Positions 33,287 to 47,200 of a DNA stretch of 64,000 nt are shown piece after piece. The position numbers and the translations under genes were made by a program. How positions within the stretch are numbered: the stretch's first letter is position 1; each line of letters begins with the position of its first letter. The DNA is from Doris montereyensis (Eukaryota; Mollusca; Gastropoda; Nudibranchia; Dorididae). The notes beneath the pieces are model-generated. The model had not been told where the DNA came from, searched no databases, and worked only from the letters and a program-made list of their open reading frames with translations. The DNA lies in assembly GCA_037039925.1 (NCBI GenBank), contig JAXRKP010000274.1, positions 67,501-131,500 of the forward strand, in the 5' to 3' direction.

Positions 33287-36200
33287 TTAAAAGTTATCTT
33301 CCATTTCCACTTCCTCTATAGAGACGTTGCTTTCACTGAAAGGATCTTTGCGGTCCTTGCTCTCTTCTCCGCTCTCTCCTGCGTCTTCTTCATCCCCCTG
33401 GCCGAAGGAAGAACTCAGAATCTCCGCGTCCTTGTCCTCACCAGGAGACGTCTTTGACAAGGTGGGGAAATGGGGGTCGTCAGGTGCACCTAGTGGAGGG
33501 GGAAAAAAAGAAGAGAAAACAAAAGCATAATTAGCCATTCATTTTACTATATCTAGTCTATTCACTGGGTCTTGAATGATTTTTTCTTTCTTTTTTTACA
33601 CAACAGATCCATGAAAGTCAAACATTATCCGTCCTTGGCATTGTTTGCTCCTTGATAAAAAATGTTTGCATCTTTATGAAATTTCAACTCAATGACTGGA
33701 TTGTCCCTCACAGGCAAAATTTTTTAAAAATTAACCTTTCACGCTAAAGAGCTCGTTCCGATAGGAAATGGAAGTAGAATAATAAGCCCAGAAGATAATC
33801 GATACCGCAATCGCGTATATGCAATCTTTCTATAGTTATGGCCCGGCAACATTATGAACGCACATGTGCGACAATTGTATTATGACAATTGTATTATGAC
33901 GTAAGTGTAGCGTGATCGCACCATGCGACAATGGCAGTCTATGAGTTAAAGAAAGGTCTACATCTACGACATGTTGTTTTTACCATCACAGGGTGAGATG
34001 TCTGCCATCAAGGCATCCATAGAGTTGCTGAGCATTGTGGTGGAGAAAGTGTCGTCTTTGCGTAGTCCCAGGGCCTGAAAGTAGTGACAAATAGACAATG
34101 TTAACTTTGCGTAGTCCCAGGGCCTGAAAGTAGTGACAAATAGACAATGTTAACTTTGCGTAGTCCCAGGGCCTGAAAGTAGTGACAAATAGACAATGTT
34201 AACTTTGCGTAGTCCCAGGGCCTGAAAGTAGTGACAAATAGACAATGTTAACTTTGCGTAGTCCAAGGGCCTGAAAGTAGTGACAAATAGACAATGTTAA
34301 CTTTGCGTAGTCCCAGGGCCTGAAAGTAGTGACAAATAGACAATGTTAACTTTTGCGTAGTCCAAGGGCCTGAAAGTAGTGACAAATAGACAATGTTAAC
34401 TTTGCGTAGTCCCAGGGAAGTAATAATGTCGCTTTGTTTACCATTGTCATAAGTCAAAAATTAGAGTAGATAAAAACTATGCTGTTTTTTTCACAAAAGG
34501 GACGGAAATCTCGCACACGATCACGAGATTGCTGAGTTAAGTCTTGCACATTGCAAGATCTTGTTGTCAAGCGAGTACAAAGACGAAGAGTGAGCGAGAG
34601 GGGCACATTAGGGCGCTTTAGGCATCGATGCTAATGTCGCACTAGATCGCAGTAGGCAGGAAAGGGTTACGAAAATGTTCTGCCATTTCTCTCAACTCTG
34701 AGGTACAATAAAACAATAAAAACTACGCCTAGGAATTTGAATTTTTGTTTGATGGGGGAGGGGGAGGGGGGCCAGAGAGGTAAGAGTGAGAGACAGACAT
34801 GACATCATGACATAAAACAGAAAAAAAGAAAGAGACGTTTTCACTTTTGGCCAACTGATAGATTTTTCCTTACCTTGTGGAAATAATGAACGGCTTCGGA
34901 GTGGTTTCCCATCAAGGCATGGACAAAACCTGACGACAAAGAAAACGAAATGAATTGAGCATGTGGGTTTTTTTTTAATTAGTACCGTCGCACGGGCATC
35001 AAAAGATGTCGTGCCTGTCTTTGAGAAAGGAATATATAGACTATCATCAAGTTTATGCTCAATGCAACAGGACTCATCTATGTTGTCCAAGTGAGCAAAT
35101 AGCGTAAATTTTCTTACCTAAGGGGTAAAAAAAGGAAATGCCTGAAGTGGGGCTCGAACCCAGCACCTTTGGGGTCACAGTGCAATGCCTTTTAACCTCA
35201 CTCTGCCATTATCCCCCCCCCCCCACCCCCAAATGACAGAACGAGGCATTGACCAACATCAAATTATTATATTTGGGACTTCAAAACTTCTTGTGATCTA
35301 TTTCCCGTCTCCTTTCATATAAGCAAAGAAACAGAACAAACAAAACCCACTAAAAGACGAAAGAAGTAAATCCACCCCCCACCCACACAAGTCTCACCGA
35401 TAGCCGAGTACGTGCTGGCTGTCTGAGGGCAAAGCAGCTCCGCCTGCTGGTGATAATCCAAGGCCTCCGGGTATTTGCCCAGCTTGCGGCTGACGTGCCC
35501 CAAGTTGTTCAGCAACGGCTCCCACTGCTCCGGCAGCATCTCCTCCTGCACGGCTTGCACCCGTTTCAGGGCTTCTGTAAAGCACCTTTCTGCTTCTTTC
35601 CAGCTGTGAGAGAGAGAGAGACAGAGAGAAGGAAAACAAAATCAGTCAAATTTATGATAATACATTTTTTCACAAACCTGTAAAGATCTTTCAACTTTAA
35701 AGCCATTACTGCTCTCAGTGCTGGGTTTTTTTATTTGATCTTACCCACACAGGGATGTAAATGGCAAATGAAAAAAAAATCTGCAGGTCTCTGAAATGTG
35801 AAACTTTCAGACACCTAACACCTCCTGTACCGTATTTAATCTCACACTTGCAATAACAGCACCATGCAATGTCACCTTTCTCAACCTTCCTGATATAACT
35901 AGAAAGGAATTCATCATCACAATCTTAAGTTGACAGCCAGAATTTATTCTTAGACATAGAACTTAGATCTAGATCAATCACATCTACTGGTGAATCCCGA
36001 TTATTAAACCTAAACTTTTGACAGGTCATCCCCAATTTGTTAAATTGTCTAGATCTACATTCTGGAGCTAGCTTACCTTTAACCTAGATCTTAAGTTAGC
36101 TGTTTTGAAGATTTGCTTGTTATTATAACATTTATAGCAAAATTCTAAATCAATTCTGATTCTAGGCTAAGATCTAGTAATCTGCCTCTAACTCTACTAA

Positions 36201-39200
36201 ATTTATTGAAGAAAAAGAATGCGACAAAATCTAGACCTAGTTAATATAGAGTTTCTAGGCCTCTAGATAACAATTAATTTAGATCTAGATATTTCTTATC
36301 TAATCTTACTAAATTCTATTAAAAAGAAATCTAAATCTAGAAGAATCTAAATCTAGACTAGAAGAATCTAGATCAACAATACGCTTATTTTCAAATCTCT
36401 ATCCAACTAAATCTAGATCTAGATTTCAAATTCTCTGGAACGAGCAAGAAATAATTTTAATCTGTTAAAAAGCTAGATCTATTTATATGCTGATATACTA
36501 ATCCAAGCTATGGCCTAGGAAAATCTTAGATCTAGATCTAGGGCTAATCATAATAAAATCTAAATCTAGATCTTACAGATAAAGAATCTAGGGTCACTTC
36601 ACTTTCTTAATCTTGTCTAGCTCTAGATCTACTAGATAACAATATAAACCGCAAATAACGTAATAGGAAATTGAAAATGACGTAGCTTCGATTTTCCTGG
36701 AATGAAAGAATGAAAAATCGTCGACTGCAGGTCACATTCAAGACTGAACCATACAACTGCAGAGTTAAGTTAGTGCATCTCAACATTGTCTAAACCTATC
36801 ACAAAATCCTTTGTGCGAAAGGCTATTTCCACAACAAATATGTTAGTAGATTTCAGACTAAAAAATCTGAAGGAAGTAAAGAAGGTTCCGATTTTTAAAT
36901 CTGAAATCTTCTCGTGTGATCAGTAGGGCCTCACGGATCAGTGTGGAAATTGTAGTTCGTCGTGAAAGTTAAAATAAAGCAGTGTGCTTCCGCCGATGAT
37001 TAATATAAAAATCTGCGATGAGCCTGGAGTCGGGAATTTTATCCTGTTGTGTTAAACCATCTCACCTATTCATAACAGCGAACATAAAAGTATTTTTGTA
37101 AAAGGAAAGAAAAGGAAACTTAAGAGAAAAATATGTTAAAACTAGAAAACCTCATACAATCTGAAATCAGAGGAAATCTGAAAAATTTACATCCCTGACC
37201 ACATCCACATCTTGGTAGCCTATTGTTGTTTTGCGTGTTGCCTGAACTGCCGTGTAAATAGCCAAGGGATCTTAATTTGCAAAGTATTATGGTCTGCACA
37301 AAGGACCTTCTTATCGTCCACCTTTGTGAACCAGGTGTCAACCCACCTGCCTGGATCGGGAGGGCCACTTAAAAAAAAAAAAAAACATCAGAAAATTGTT
37401 TCAACCTATCGGGCACAAACCCACAACCTTTAGGTTGAGAGGTCTACACCTTGCCTCTAGACTACCGAATCCCTTAACTCATAATGATGGAGCTAAACAC
37501 TTGCCCTCTCATGAGCCCTGCTCCCCTTGAAACTTGCACCTAAGGGGAACTAACTGTCAAATTCATGACTGATAAAAAAAAATTGAGTTAATAAAAATTT
37601 AAATGGCCGAGTTTTTAATGCTGCAGGACTGGGATCATTAAGTATCGGATTTGAATTCGAGCAAAAATAGTTCCAACGTTGTGTTCCTTGGGAAAGACAG
37701 TAAACATGCATTCCCCCCCCCCCCCATTCAGCTCGGGTGCAAATGTGTACTACAAGCACTAACTTGGGAGTAAAAACCTGCATCAGACTACAATGATCTC
37801 AGGGATTTTGAATTTTGCCCCAACTGCCCTGTAAACAGCCAAGTTTAAGGGATCTTTAACATTCAAAATTTCAGAGTGTTGTCATCTGCACACGGAACCT
37901 CTTTTTTATCACCCGTCTCCGATGGAACTATGAATTGATCTACCTATCTGGACCAGAAAGAGTAGGTTTTACAAGAACGAAAAAAAAATCTAAAAAACTT
38001 TTTAATCTGCTGGGGCTTGCAGCCACAATCTTTTAGTTTGAGACACTGACACCTTGCCTCTGGACTACTTAGTCGCACCCCCCCCCCCCGGTCACAAGGA
38101 AATGACGAGAATCTAAAAATAACTCTCCAATGGATAAAATCGTCTTACTCTGTATTGCCATAGGCTATGACGCCCATCTCATGGAGAACAAAAGGATCCT
38201 CGGGGGCAATGTGAAGGGCCTGGCTGAAGAACTTTTCCGCCAGCTTGGGGTTGTTGGTCAAGCCATATTCCAAACCAACGTACAAGACTGGCAGATGACA
38301 CCTGAGACAAACAATGACATTTTTTTTTTTTTAACGAAACTCAGTGATGAAAGCATAACGGAATCCATTTAATTTACAATGAAAAAATAAAACCCTAAAC
38401 AAATATGCTCAATGAGTACTTGCACCATCGTAGCGAAACAGTAGTGTTGTGAGTTTGTAATCACAGCGGCGCGGATTCAAAATCCTTGGCTAGCCCAGGT
38501 ATTTTTTCATAACTTTGTACTGTTAGGAAAAGGTACTTCACTCTTCTTTCCTCACTTGACTCAAGTATGAATGAATACCCACCATACTATGTAAGTAGAG
38601 GGAGAAGTGTTAGTATGAAGCGCCTAACAGGTGTATGTACTATATGCTCCTAATGACGTTCACTACGATCTGTCTTGAGTCTTCTTCTGTTAACCAGGAC
38701 TTTCTTTTAAAGAAAACAATTAACTCCCATACATACTTTGCAAGGCAAATACAGACTTACGTAGTCAAGGCCAAAAAAAACATACTAAATACAATTGTCT
38801 ACATACTGGTTCGCAGCTATGACTAAATGTAAGTAAGGAAATACTTAAAACAAACCCTTTCATAATTTGCGATGCGGTGAAATAGGCAGCCATAGCTTGG
38901 TCGTGTTCTTTGTTGACACCAAAAGTATGACCATACGCAAGCCATGACGGCCCATGAGCTCGTTCTAAGGTCGTGGCTTTGCTGATGAAGATGATGAAAA
39001 TAAGAAATGTTATCAGGAACAATTAAGATAAGTGTGCTGAGCAGGAAGTCAGTTTAGGGACGCCTGAGAATGAGATTTTAATGGCATCTACGGGCAACTA
39101 GAAAAGCACTCAGAGAGTGCAGACCTCCTTGAAAACTGCCAATTATCCCCATATATGGCATTGCCAGAAATGCAAAATTTTGTATAATGCCAACACTGTT

Positions 39201-41141
39201 TATAATATATATGACATTGATGAGTAATAACAATAATTTAAGTTTCCTTTTGTAATATTTATTAAAATTTAGCAGTCTCTGGTGCCTCTTCTGCTTTGTG
39301 TTTTTGTTTTCTCACTTTCTACTATTTATGAGGCTTAGATTCTTCTAAATTCTAGCAAACAATATTCAGATCTAGACAATCTATGTGTTAGATCTAGAAT
39401 TAGAAATCTAATTAAGTGCTAGATCTCTCTAGATCTATATCCAGTTTCGTTTTGGTTAAATAAAAGATCAAACATCGATTGCACTAGATCTAGATACTGT
39501 CACAAAATACTATAATTATCTGGATTTTAGATATAAATCTAGATTTAGAATCTTAAAAATCTAAAATTAGGAATCAAATGAAGTGCTAAATACCAAATTT
39601 AAGTTCACTTGCACTAAAATAAGCCTAGGTGTTGTTACAAATATCTATAATTATCTAGATCTAAAAGTTGGAAAAAAAAAATTATAATTATTCATCAGAT
39701 CTTTGTGTAGGTTACATCTTGCGTGATGAATGGGCTGGCCATTCTCAAGGTCAATACACTAGAGAATTTTCAAAGCCGCCTTGGGAAAAGATGTTGATTT
39801 ACATTGGCTATATATTCATAAAATCTAGGTCCAAATCTAATATTCTGATGAGAAAAGTTGTTTCGGTTTGTTTTTAACTTTGCCTGAAAACATCCACCAA
39901 TCGATCCCATTAAATCAAAAGAGACCAAGCAGGGTGTGCAACTAACAGGACACACTGCTGCACACCAAATTGAACACATAATATTAGCCATGATAACAAA
40001 ATAAAATAAAATAATAAAGAATCCTTAAAAAATGTATGCATCCAGATGGTGATTTGGAACACCCCCATTTTTGAATCAATCGTTCCTTTATGCACTTCCA
40101 ACCTATCCTGAAAATTTCATCAACGTATACATATGTTTTGGGGTAATTTTGTTCACATACGGACAGACAAACGAAATCTACCCAAACATAGGAACAACCC
40201 AATCATGGAATTGTAAAAGTATAAATATTATCATTCACATTCACACTGGAATCAGCATGGAAAAATCTAGTCTTACCTTAGATACCACCGGGCTGGAATA
40301 TAGTTTTCTGTCAACATGTAATAGCATCCTACGGCAAACCAAGAGATCTGCCAGAGTAACAAAATTCTTGTCATTCATTTTGAATTGATAATTTATAATT
40401 TTAAAAATTAATCATATTATTTGTGTGAGCGACCCAACCATGGAACCAACCCAAGTATGAAATGCACTTTAGCATGGAATCAACCAAATTAAAGAATCAA
40501 CCCAAGCATGGAATTTACCCTAGCATGGAATCAACCCAAGCATGGAATTAACCTAACCATAGAATTCACCAAACCATGGAATCAACTCAACAATGGAATC
40601 TACCCAAGAATAAAGTCCACCCAAACATGGAATCTACCCAACCATGGTTGCTTTACTTAGACCCTAGGCTTCATAAAACACATCCATCTAAAGTCTTGCT
40701 CAACCTAAAAATCATACTCATTAGACAAATGCTTTGATATTCAAACTACTCAATATAAACCATTCTAAAAGTTTTCAATTTAATAAATATTATAAGTTGA
40801 GTAACAATTCAAACTAATGAATGACATCGACAGAACTCAATTGATGACATCGACAGAACTCAATTGATAAATGCAATTTTAGGATAGGAGAAGTCAATAT
40901 AACCAGTAGCCTACACTTGGGCCAATTAAAATTTTCTTTTTATACTAATAAGCATGATACCTGAAATTGGGTGTGAGCTGAAATGAAAAAAAAACAAACA
41001 AAAAAGAAGAAAAGGGGAAGAGAGAGAAAGATTGTTTCATTGAAATTTACCCTGTCCACCTTTGCGGTGATCTCAGGGCGAATTAAGAGGAAACAGAGAC
41101 AGACAGACAGGCAGAGTGACAAACAGAGAGAGAAAGACAGA

Positions 41142-41212
<71 letters not shown>

Positions 41213-44200
41213 CACAGACAGCCAGACAGACAAAAGATTTTTTTTGTCTATTTAGAAACCATTTCAACAATTTAATCTTAAGGAAATTACAGGAAAAATT
41301 TTAACCCAAAAAAAAAAAAACCCTAAGAAGATGAAGGAAATACAAAGAAACTTACTGAATTTTCAGGGTAATAGTCCACAAGTTTGTGTGCTAAATAAAA
41401 TAATGCTGGGAAAAAAAGTGAAAAGAATACATTTCTTATGGTGCGGCTTATTTCATCATAGTGATAGACAGTGAGGCAAGAGGTCATGTAAAAAGTAATA
41501 TAATATGTACATTTAACAAGCATGGCACATCAATGTGATCGGTGCGAATGATTTCTATTGCTCATAAATTGAAATAGACAACAACGAAAAGAAAGCTCAT
41601 TCAAGGCCATTACTGCCCATAGAGCCTGAGCTTATCCTGGTTTCTATGGTGTGAAACGGAAGAGGTGATAATAATCCTCTCCTGGGCAGGATACTAATCT
41701 GTCACAATTTTTAAACTCCAAGCCAATGCTTGTACCCATTTGCACCTGGGTTGAGCGGGGAAAATGCGTGTTAAGTGTCTTAGCTTTGCTCGAACCAGGG
41801 ACCTCAAGAAGTCCAGCAGCCTAACGACTCAGCCATCGACGCCATCTGTATTGACTAAATGATTTCCTTTATTATAATGTTATTCTAGCTGATGACGGTT
41901 GCAGCAGAGATATAATATAAGATTCTCCCTTTCTAAAGGGGATCTAGATTCTAGTGATATTGTCTGTCGCTTCTTGTTTTAAATTAATAGAAATGCGCTT
42001 AGCGGTAGGTATACAATTCATACAATCATTTGATGAAAATAACAATTCATACAATCACTTGATGAAAATAACAATTCATACAATCACTTGATGAAAATAA
42101 GAATTCATACAATCACTTGATGAAAATAACAATTCATACAATCATTTGATGAAAATAACAATTCATACAATGGCTTGATGAAAACAACAATTCATACAAT
42201 CACTTGATGAAAATAACAATTCATACAATCATTTGATGAAAATAACAATTCATACAATCACTTGATGAAAATAACAATTCATACAATCATTTGATGAAAA
42301 TAACAATTCATACAATCACTTGATGAAAATAACAATCTATATAATCACTTGATGAAAATAACAATCCATACAATCATTTGATGAAAATAATCAATTCCCT
42401 AATTCTATTCGGACACTCTTAACTGACAGACTTTTTCTTTCCTTTCTTTCATTGAAATTTACATTTTCCACCACATGTTGCAATCTCAAGTTAAAATTTA
42501 TGAAAACAGTCAATCTACTAAGTTTATTAACAACACAACACTCATCTTCTTTGAACAAAGGGTGAGGGGGATGTAAGAATCAGCGACATGTTAATTTCTG
42601 TCCCGCTCTGAAAAGAAGAAGACAACCCATCATATCACCACCACCACCCCCCCCCCTCACCTCTAAAAAACAACATATTAAATTAAAAGCAAAGCAACAC
42701 ACACAAAAACAAACAAGAAATATCCCCAACAAGATTTTTATTTGATTTCATTTACTCACATCCACAACTACGGTGATCTCAGGGTTTTTGGTAGGATTTT
42801 TTATTTTTCCCCGACTGCCCTGCAAACAGCCATGGGATCTTTAATGTCCACAGAGTGTTGTGATCTCCTTTTTATCATCCGTCTCCGATGGGTGGGACTA
42901 GGTGTCAATCCCCCTACTTGGACCAGGGGGTACATTTTACTCGAAAAAACTATAGAGAATTTGGCTCAAATCCACGACCTTTTGATTGAGAGGCCGACAC
43001 CTTGCCTCTGGACTACAGAGTTCCCCCAACAGAAAAAACAACAGAAAAAGCTATTTAAAAAAAAAAAAAAAAAATAAAAAAATCAAGCACGAAACTGGCA
43101 GTGCCCACCTCACTGAGTACACATGAAGAGCAAACAGACAAAAAAGCAAAAATAAAAAAAAAATCTTACCATTAGTTTTTTTTAACTCTACAAGACCAGC
43201 TACGTGGATAGGAAGACATCTACTATTGTACGGGTCTTTACTTAACACCCTGCAATGAATGAAATGAAATATTACATCAAACTATAATGGAAGTAAGGTA
43301 GATTGTGTCATCACAACAGGCTTTTAAACCAGACCTCCACAAAGTCTAAAAATTATCTGATAAGACCAGGGAAAATTATTTTACCTGTGGTACCCAAATA
43401 TTTTCCATGATTAGGCCTGAACATGACCCCATAATTTTTTTCTACCAATTGTTATGAGGCTTGTTCATGGAAATTGCGTGATGGACCATCACACGATTGG
43501 CTACCTGTTGGCCCCCATTATTCTCGTTCACCACTGTTTGCAGTCATTGTTTCTCTGTTTAAACTCTGATCGCGCAGTCATTGTTTCTGTCTTAACTCCG
43601 TTTGAGCAGTCATTATTTCTCTGTCTAAACTCCGTTTGAGCAGTCATTGTTTCTGTCTAAACTCCGAGTGAGCAGTATTTCTGTCTAACTCCGTTTGAGC
43701 TGTCATTATTTTTGTCTAAACTCCGTTTCAGCAGTTATTGTTTCTCTGTCTAAACTCTGTTTGAGCAGTCATTGTTTCTCTGTCTAAACTTCGTTTGAGC
43801 AGTCATTATTTCTGTCTAAACTCTGTTTGAGCAGTCATTGTTTCTCTGTCTTAACTCCATTTGAGCAGTCATTGTTTCTGTTTAAATTCCATTTCTCTGT
43901 TTAAATTCCATTTGAGCAGATAAGTCATTGTTTCACTGTCTAAACTCCATTTGATAAGTCATTGTTTTTCACTCCTGTCTAAACTCCATTTGATAAGTCA
44001 TTGTTTCTCTGTCTTCACTGTCTAAACTCCATTTGATAAGTCATTGTTTCTCTGTCTAAACTCCATTTGATAAGTCATTGTTTCTCTATCTAAACTCCAT
44101 TTGATAAGTCATTGTTTCTCTGTCTAAACTGTGAGTGAAGTCCTTGTCCTGTCCCGTTGTCCATTTATCTAAACTGTTTCATTTCTATTTCATAATCCTT

Positions 44201-47200
44201 TTGGGTTTTTTTTTCATTAGTGTCTCTTACTTGGAAGTAATATTGTATGCAGCACGGAAATGACAGTTGTAAAGATGCTGCTCTCCTATACTTATCACAA
44301 CGTCCAAGTTGTCTGACAAGGAAGCCAATGTGGCGGGAACCTGGGTGCTACCTGGACGGTCGTACTGAAATGGCACGTGAAGACATGGAAATAGATGCAT
44401 TAACATTCTTTGAAACGTTTTATATATAATATATACATTTAGATATTCTTTAGCATTGCAAGAAGTTAATGGAAAAGTCATAGCTGGTAATAATAATAAA
44501 ATAAAATACTAGAAATTTTAATTTAAATCTTCACCACCGCCCAAAAAAACCAACAATGGGGCAAAAGAAAAACAACCCTATTCCAAAAGCATATACCCTA
44601 TTCCAAAAGCATATACCCTATTCCAAAAGCATATACCCCATTCCAAAAATATCCCTCCACACCTCCTCCCTAGAAACCTAAAAAGACCCAAATCATAAAA
44701 CACCGCTCTTAGCTGTCATAAATGGAAAGATTTTTTTTAAACGATTTTCTAATGTTCCAGATGGTGATACTCTTTATATTACAAGAGTTACCACCCCCCT
44801 CCAATTCCCATATAATTTGTTTTAAAACAACACTCTTGAGGAACCCAATTCAAAACGAAAAAGCTAAACTTTAAATAAAACACAAACAAATTAAAGATAT
44901 TTTTTAAACATTAACTGTTATCAAAACATTAGCTACAAATATAGTCAACGATTACCTTTTTCAACCTTCCTTCGTATAGAAACCTGACTAAGTCAGCCTC
45001 TTCTGAAGGACATTGCGTGGAGAATGGGAGAGAGTTGATTAGGTCCATCTCTGCAACAAAAGACAAAACCATATATGCACACACATCATTCAAAAAAGAG
45101 TGCCAAAGTTGTAAACATGAAATGGCTCTACTTCATCGAATTCACCCTGTCCACCATATGGGCGGATCTCAGAGTATCAAGAATATGATCATGATAACAG
45201 CTCTGAGCACTTGATCAGAGTGATCGAGTTCCCTTTGATCGATTTGCTGCTCATGATCAAGCTGAAAGCGAGCAGTGCCCAGGCCCATCTCAGAGTGAAT
45301 TCAAAGGAACATTTTTACGTACTGGTTGGCAGCTATGCACGTACATATGATATACATCTTTTTTTTTTTCTGAGTAACTGACAAACTCAATTCTTGAGTG
45401 TTACTGTCAGCCTGCATGATTTTTAATGTAATCACAAACCATTACAAGTGGTGATCTCATGGTGAATTAAAGATAAAGAAAAGAAATTTGATAGGACACT
45501 GAAACACAGGAAACTCATTAATGATGTAAAGCTGGAGTACTTTGAAGATCTATATGAGAATCAATGCAAGATCAAACTCAGGAGTATACTTAAAGACAAC
45601 ACCTACCCTCTTTTCTCCATACCCAAAACAACTAGTAGAAGCGGTCAACTTATACATTTAAAATCCCACATTGAGAGATATTTTAGATCTTTTCTTCCAA
45701 GTGCCATACGAAAGTTTGACCATAGCTTATTTTGAAAGCACAATGGCGTTTTCCTCACAATGTTTAAGAAATGTAAATTGATGGATGGTGAATGAATGAT
45801 TTATGATAAGTTAATGAATGTATACATTGATGTATTCTTTTATTTTCAAACGGAAATTGTGATAACACAATTATAATTTCCTTTTTAAAGGATCAATAAA
45901 GATGATTAAATTGAATTGATTGAATTGAATTGAAAAAAAAAAACAACTAGATGAATAACATGTAAATTTGTGAAAGGAAAGAAATAGAGACATACCTTCT
46001 TCGGCTGTCAGCATGTGATGATTTACCAAAAGCTCAAAAGCCTCAAAGCAATAGACGTCGAGTCGCAACGCTTCCTTATAACAATCGGCTGCTAGACTGC
46101 GATTGTCCATCGCTTCGTAGATCTTGCCCCTCAGCAAACAGATGGAATTTTCACACTGCAAAAAATAGAGACATGTGAAAGGAAATAAATAGAAACTACC
46201 ATTAACACCACTGCTTGTTTGCTTCATTGGAGTTTCCCTGTCCAACATGTACGGTGATGTCAGGGTGAATTAAGAGGAATCAGCAAAATGAAAGGTATGT
46301 GAAAATGTGAAAGTAAAGAAATAGAACCCACCAGTAGCACTTTTGTTTGTTTGTTTCATTTGAGGTTACCATGTCCATCATATGCAGTGATCTCAGGGTG
46401 AACTAAGATGAAACAGCAAGGTAAAAGACATGTAAAAAAGTAAAAGGAAACTAGTAAGAGCTACCAGTAGTTACAGCACACGAGAGGCAAGGTAAAAGAT
46501 CTCCAGGCACATAAAAAAATAAGACGAAAGATCATTTACAGGAACGCAAATATTGAGTTAATAGTTAAGTGTAAGAAAAACAGTAAACGATCGCACAGGT
46601 ATTTTAATCGACCCACAATGTGGTTGTGGTGACAGTGGGCGAATGGTTGGGCTGTCGGACTTGAGATGATCAGGTTCCGAGCTCAAATCCTGGCAAGCTA
46701 GGCCAGATGCTGTGTTCCTTGGGAAAACACTTAACACGCATTTCCTCCGCTCAACCCAGGTGCAAATGGGTACAAGCGCTAGCTTAGAAGTTAAAAATCT
46801 GCGCCCGACTTACGTCCTATCCAGGAGGTGATTATTATCACCATCTGTCCTGTTTCACACTATAGGAACCAAGATAAGCTCCGGCTCTGTGGGCCATAAC
46901 AGCCTTGAAGGAACTTAACTTATTACTCACTCACATTTTTTATGGGAAAGTTGGAGTCTTCTTCGACAGAGGGCGCTGATGGGCAGCTGTTGGGATTAGA
47001 GACATTGAGCAGAGACGGTATTCGGCTGACGTTCATGTCGAGACCGTCCAAGATGGCCAGGGCTTCCTCCCACTCTTTACACTCATGCTGTTCACATGAC
47101 AGAAAGAGAGAGAAACAAAAAAGGTAAAGCTGAAAAGTAAAAAGAAATTAAAATCTTTAAAAATAAAAATACGTAGCTGCCAACTTTTTCAAATCGATAA

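Noticed and set aside
35141..35215. A functional tRNA gene on the minus strand
   Set aside because: Box B is good but acceptor and T-stem pairing fail, and SINE heads of this type are common in the window.
40940..40970. An alternative CDC16 exon after AG at about 40955 on the minus strand (VSCLLV)
   Set aside because: It stops at once and does not match the family; the true next exon (SWFAVGCYY) is at 40277-40347.
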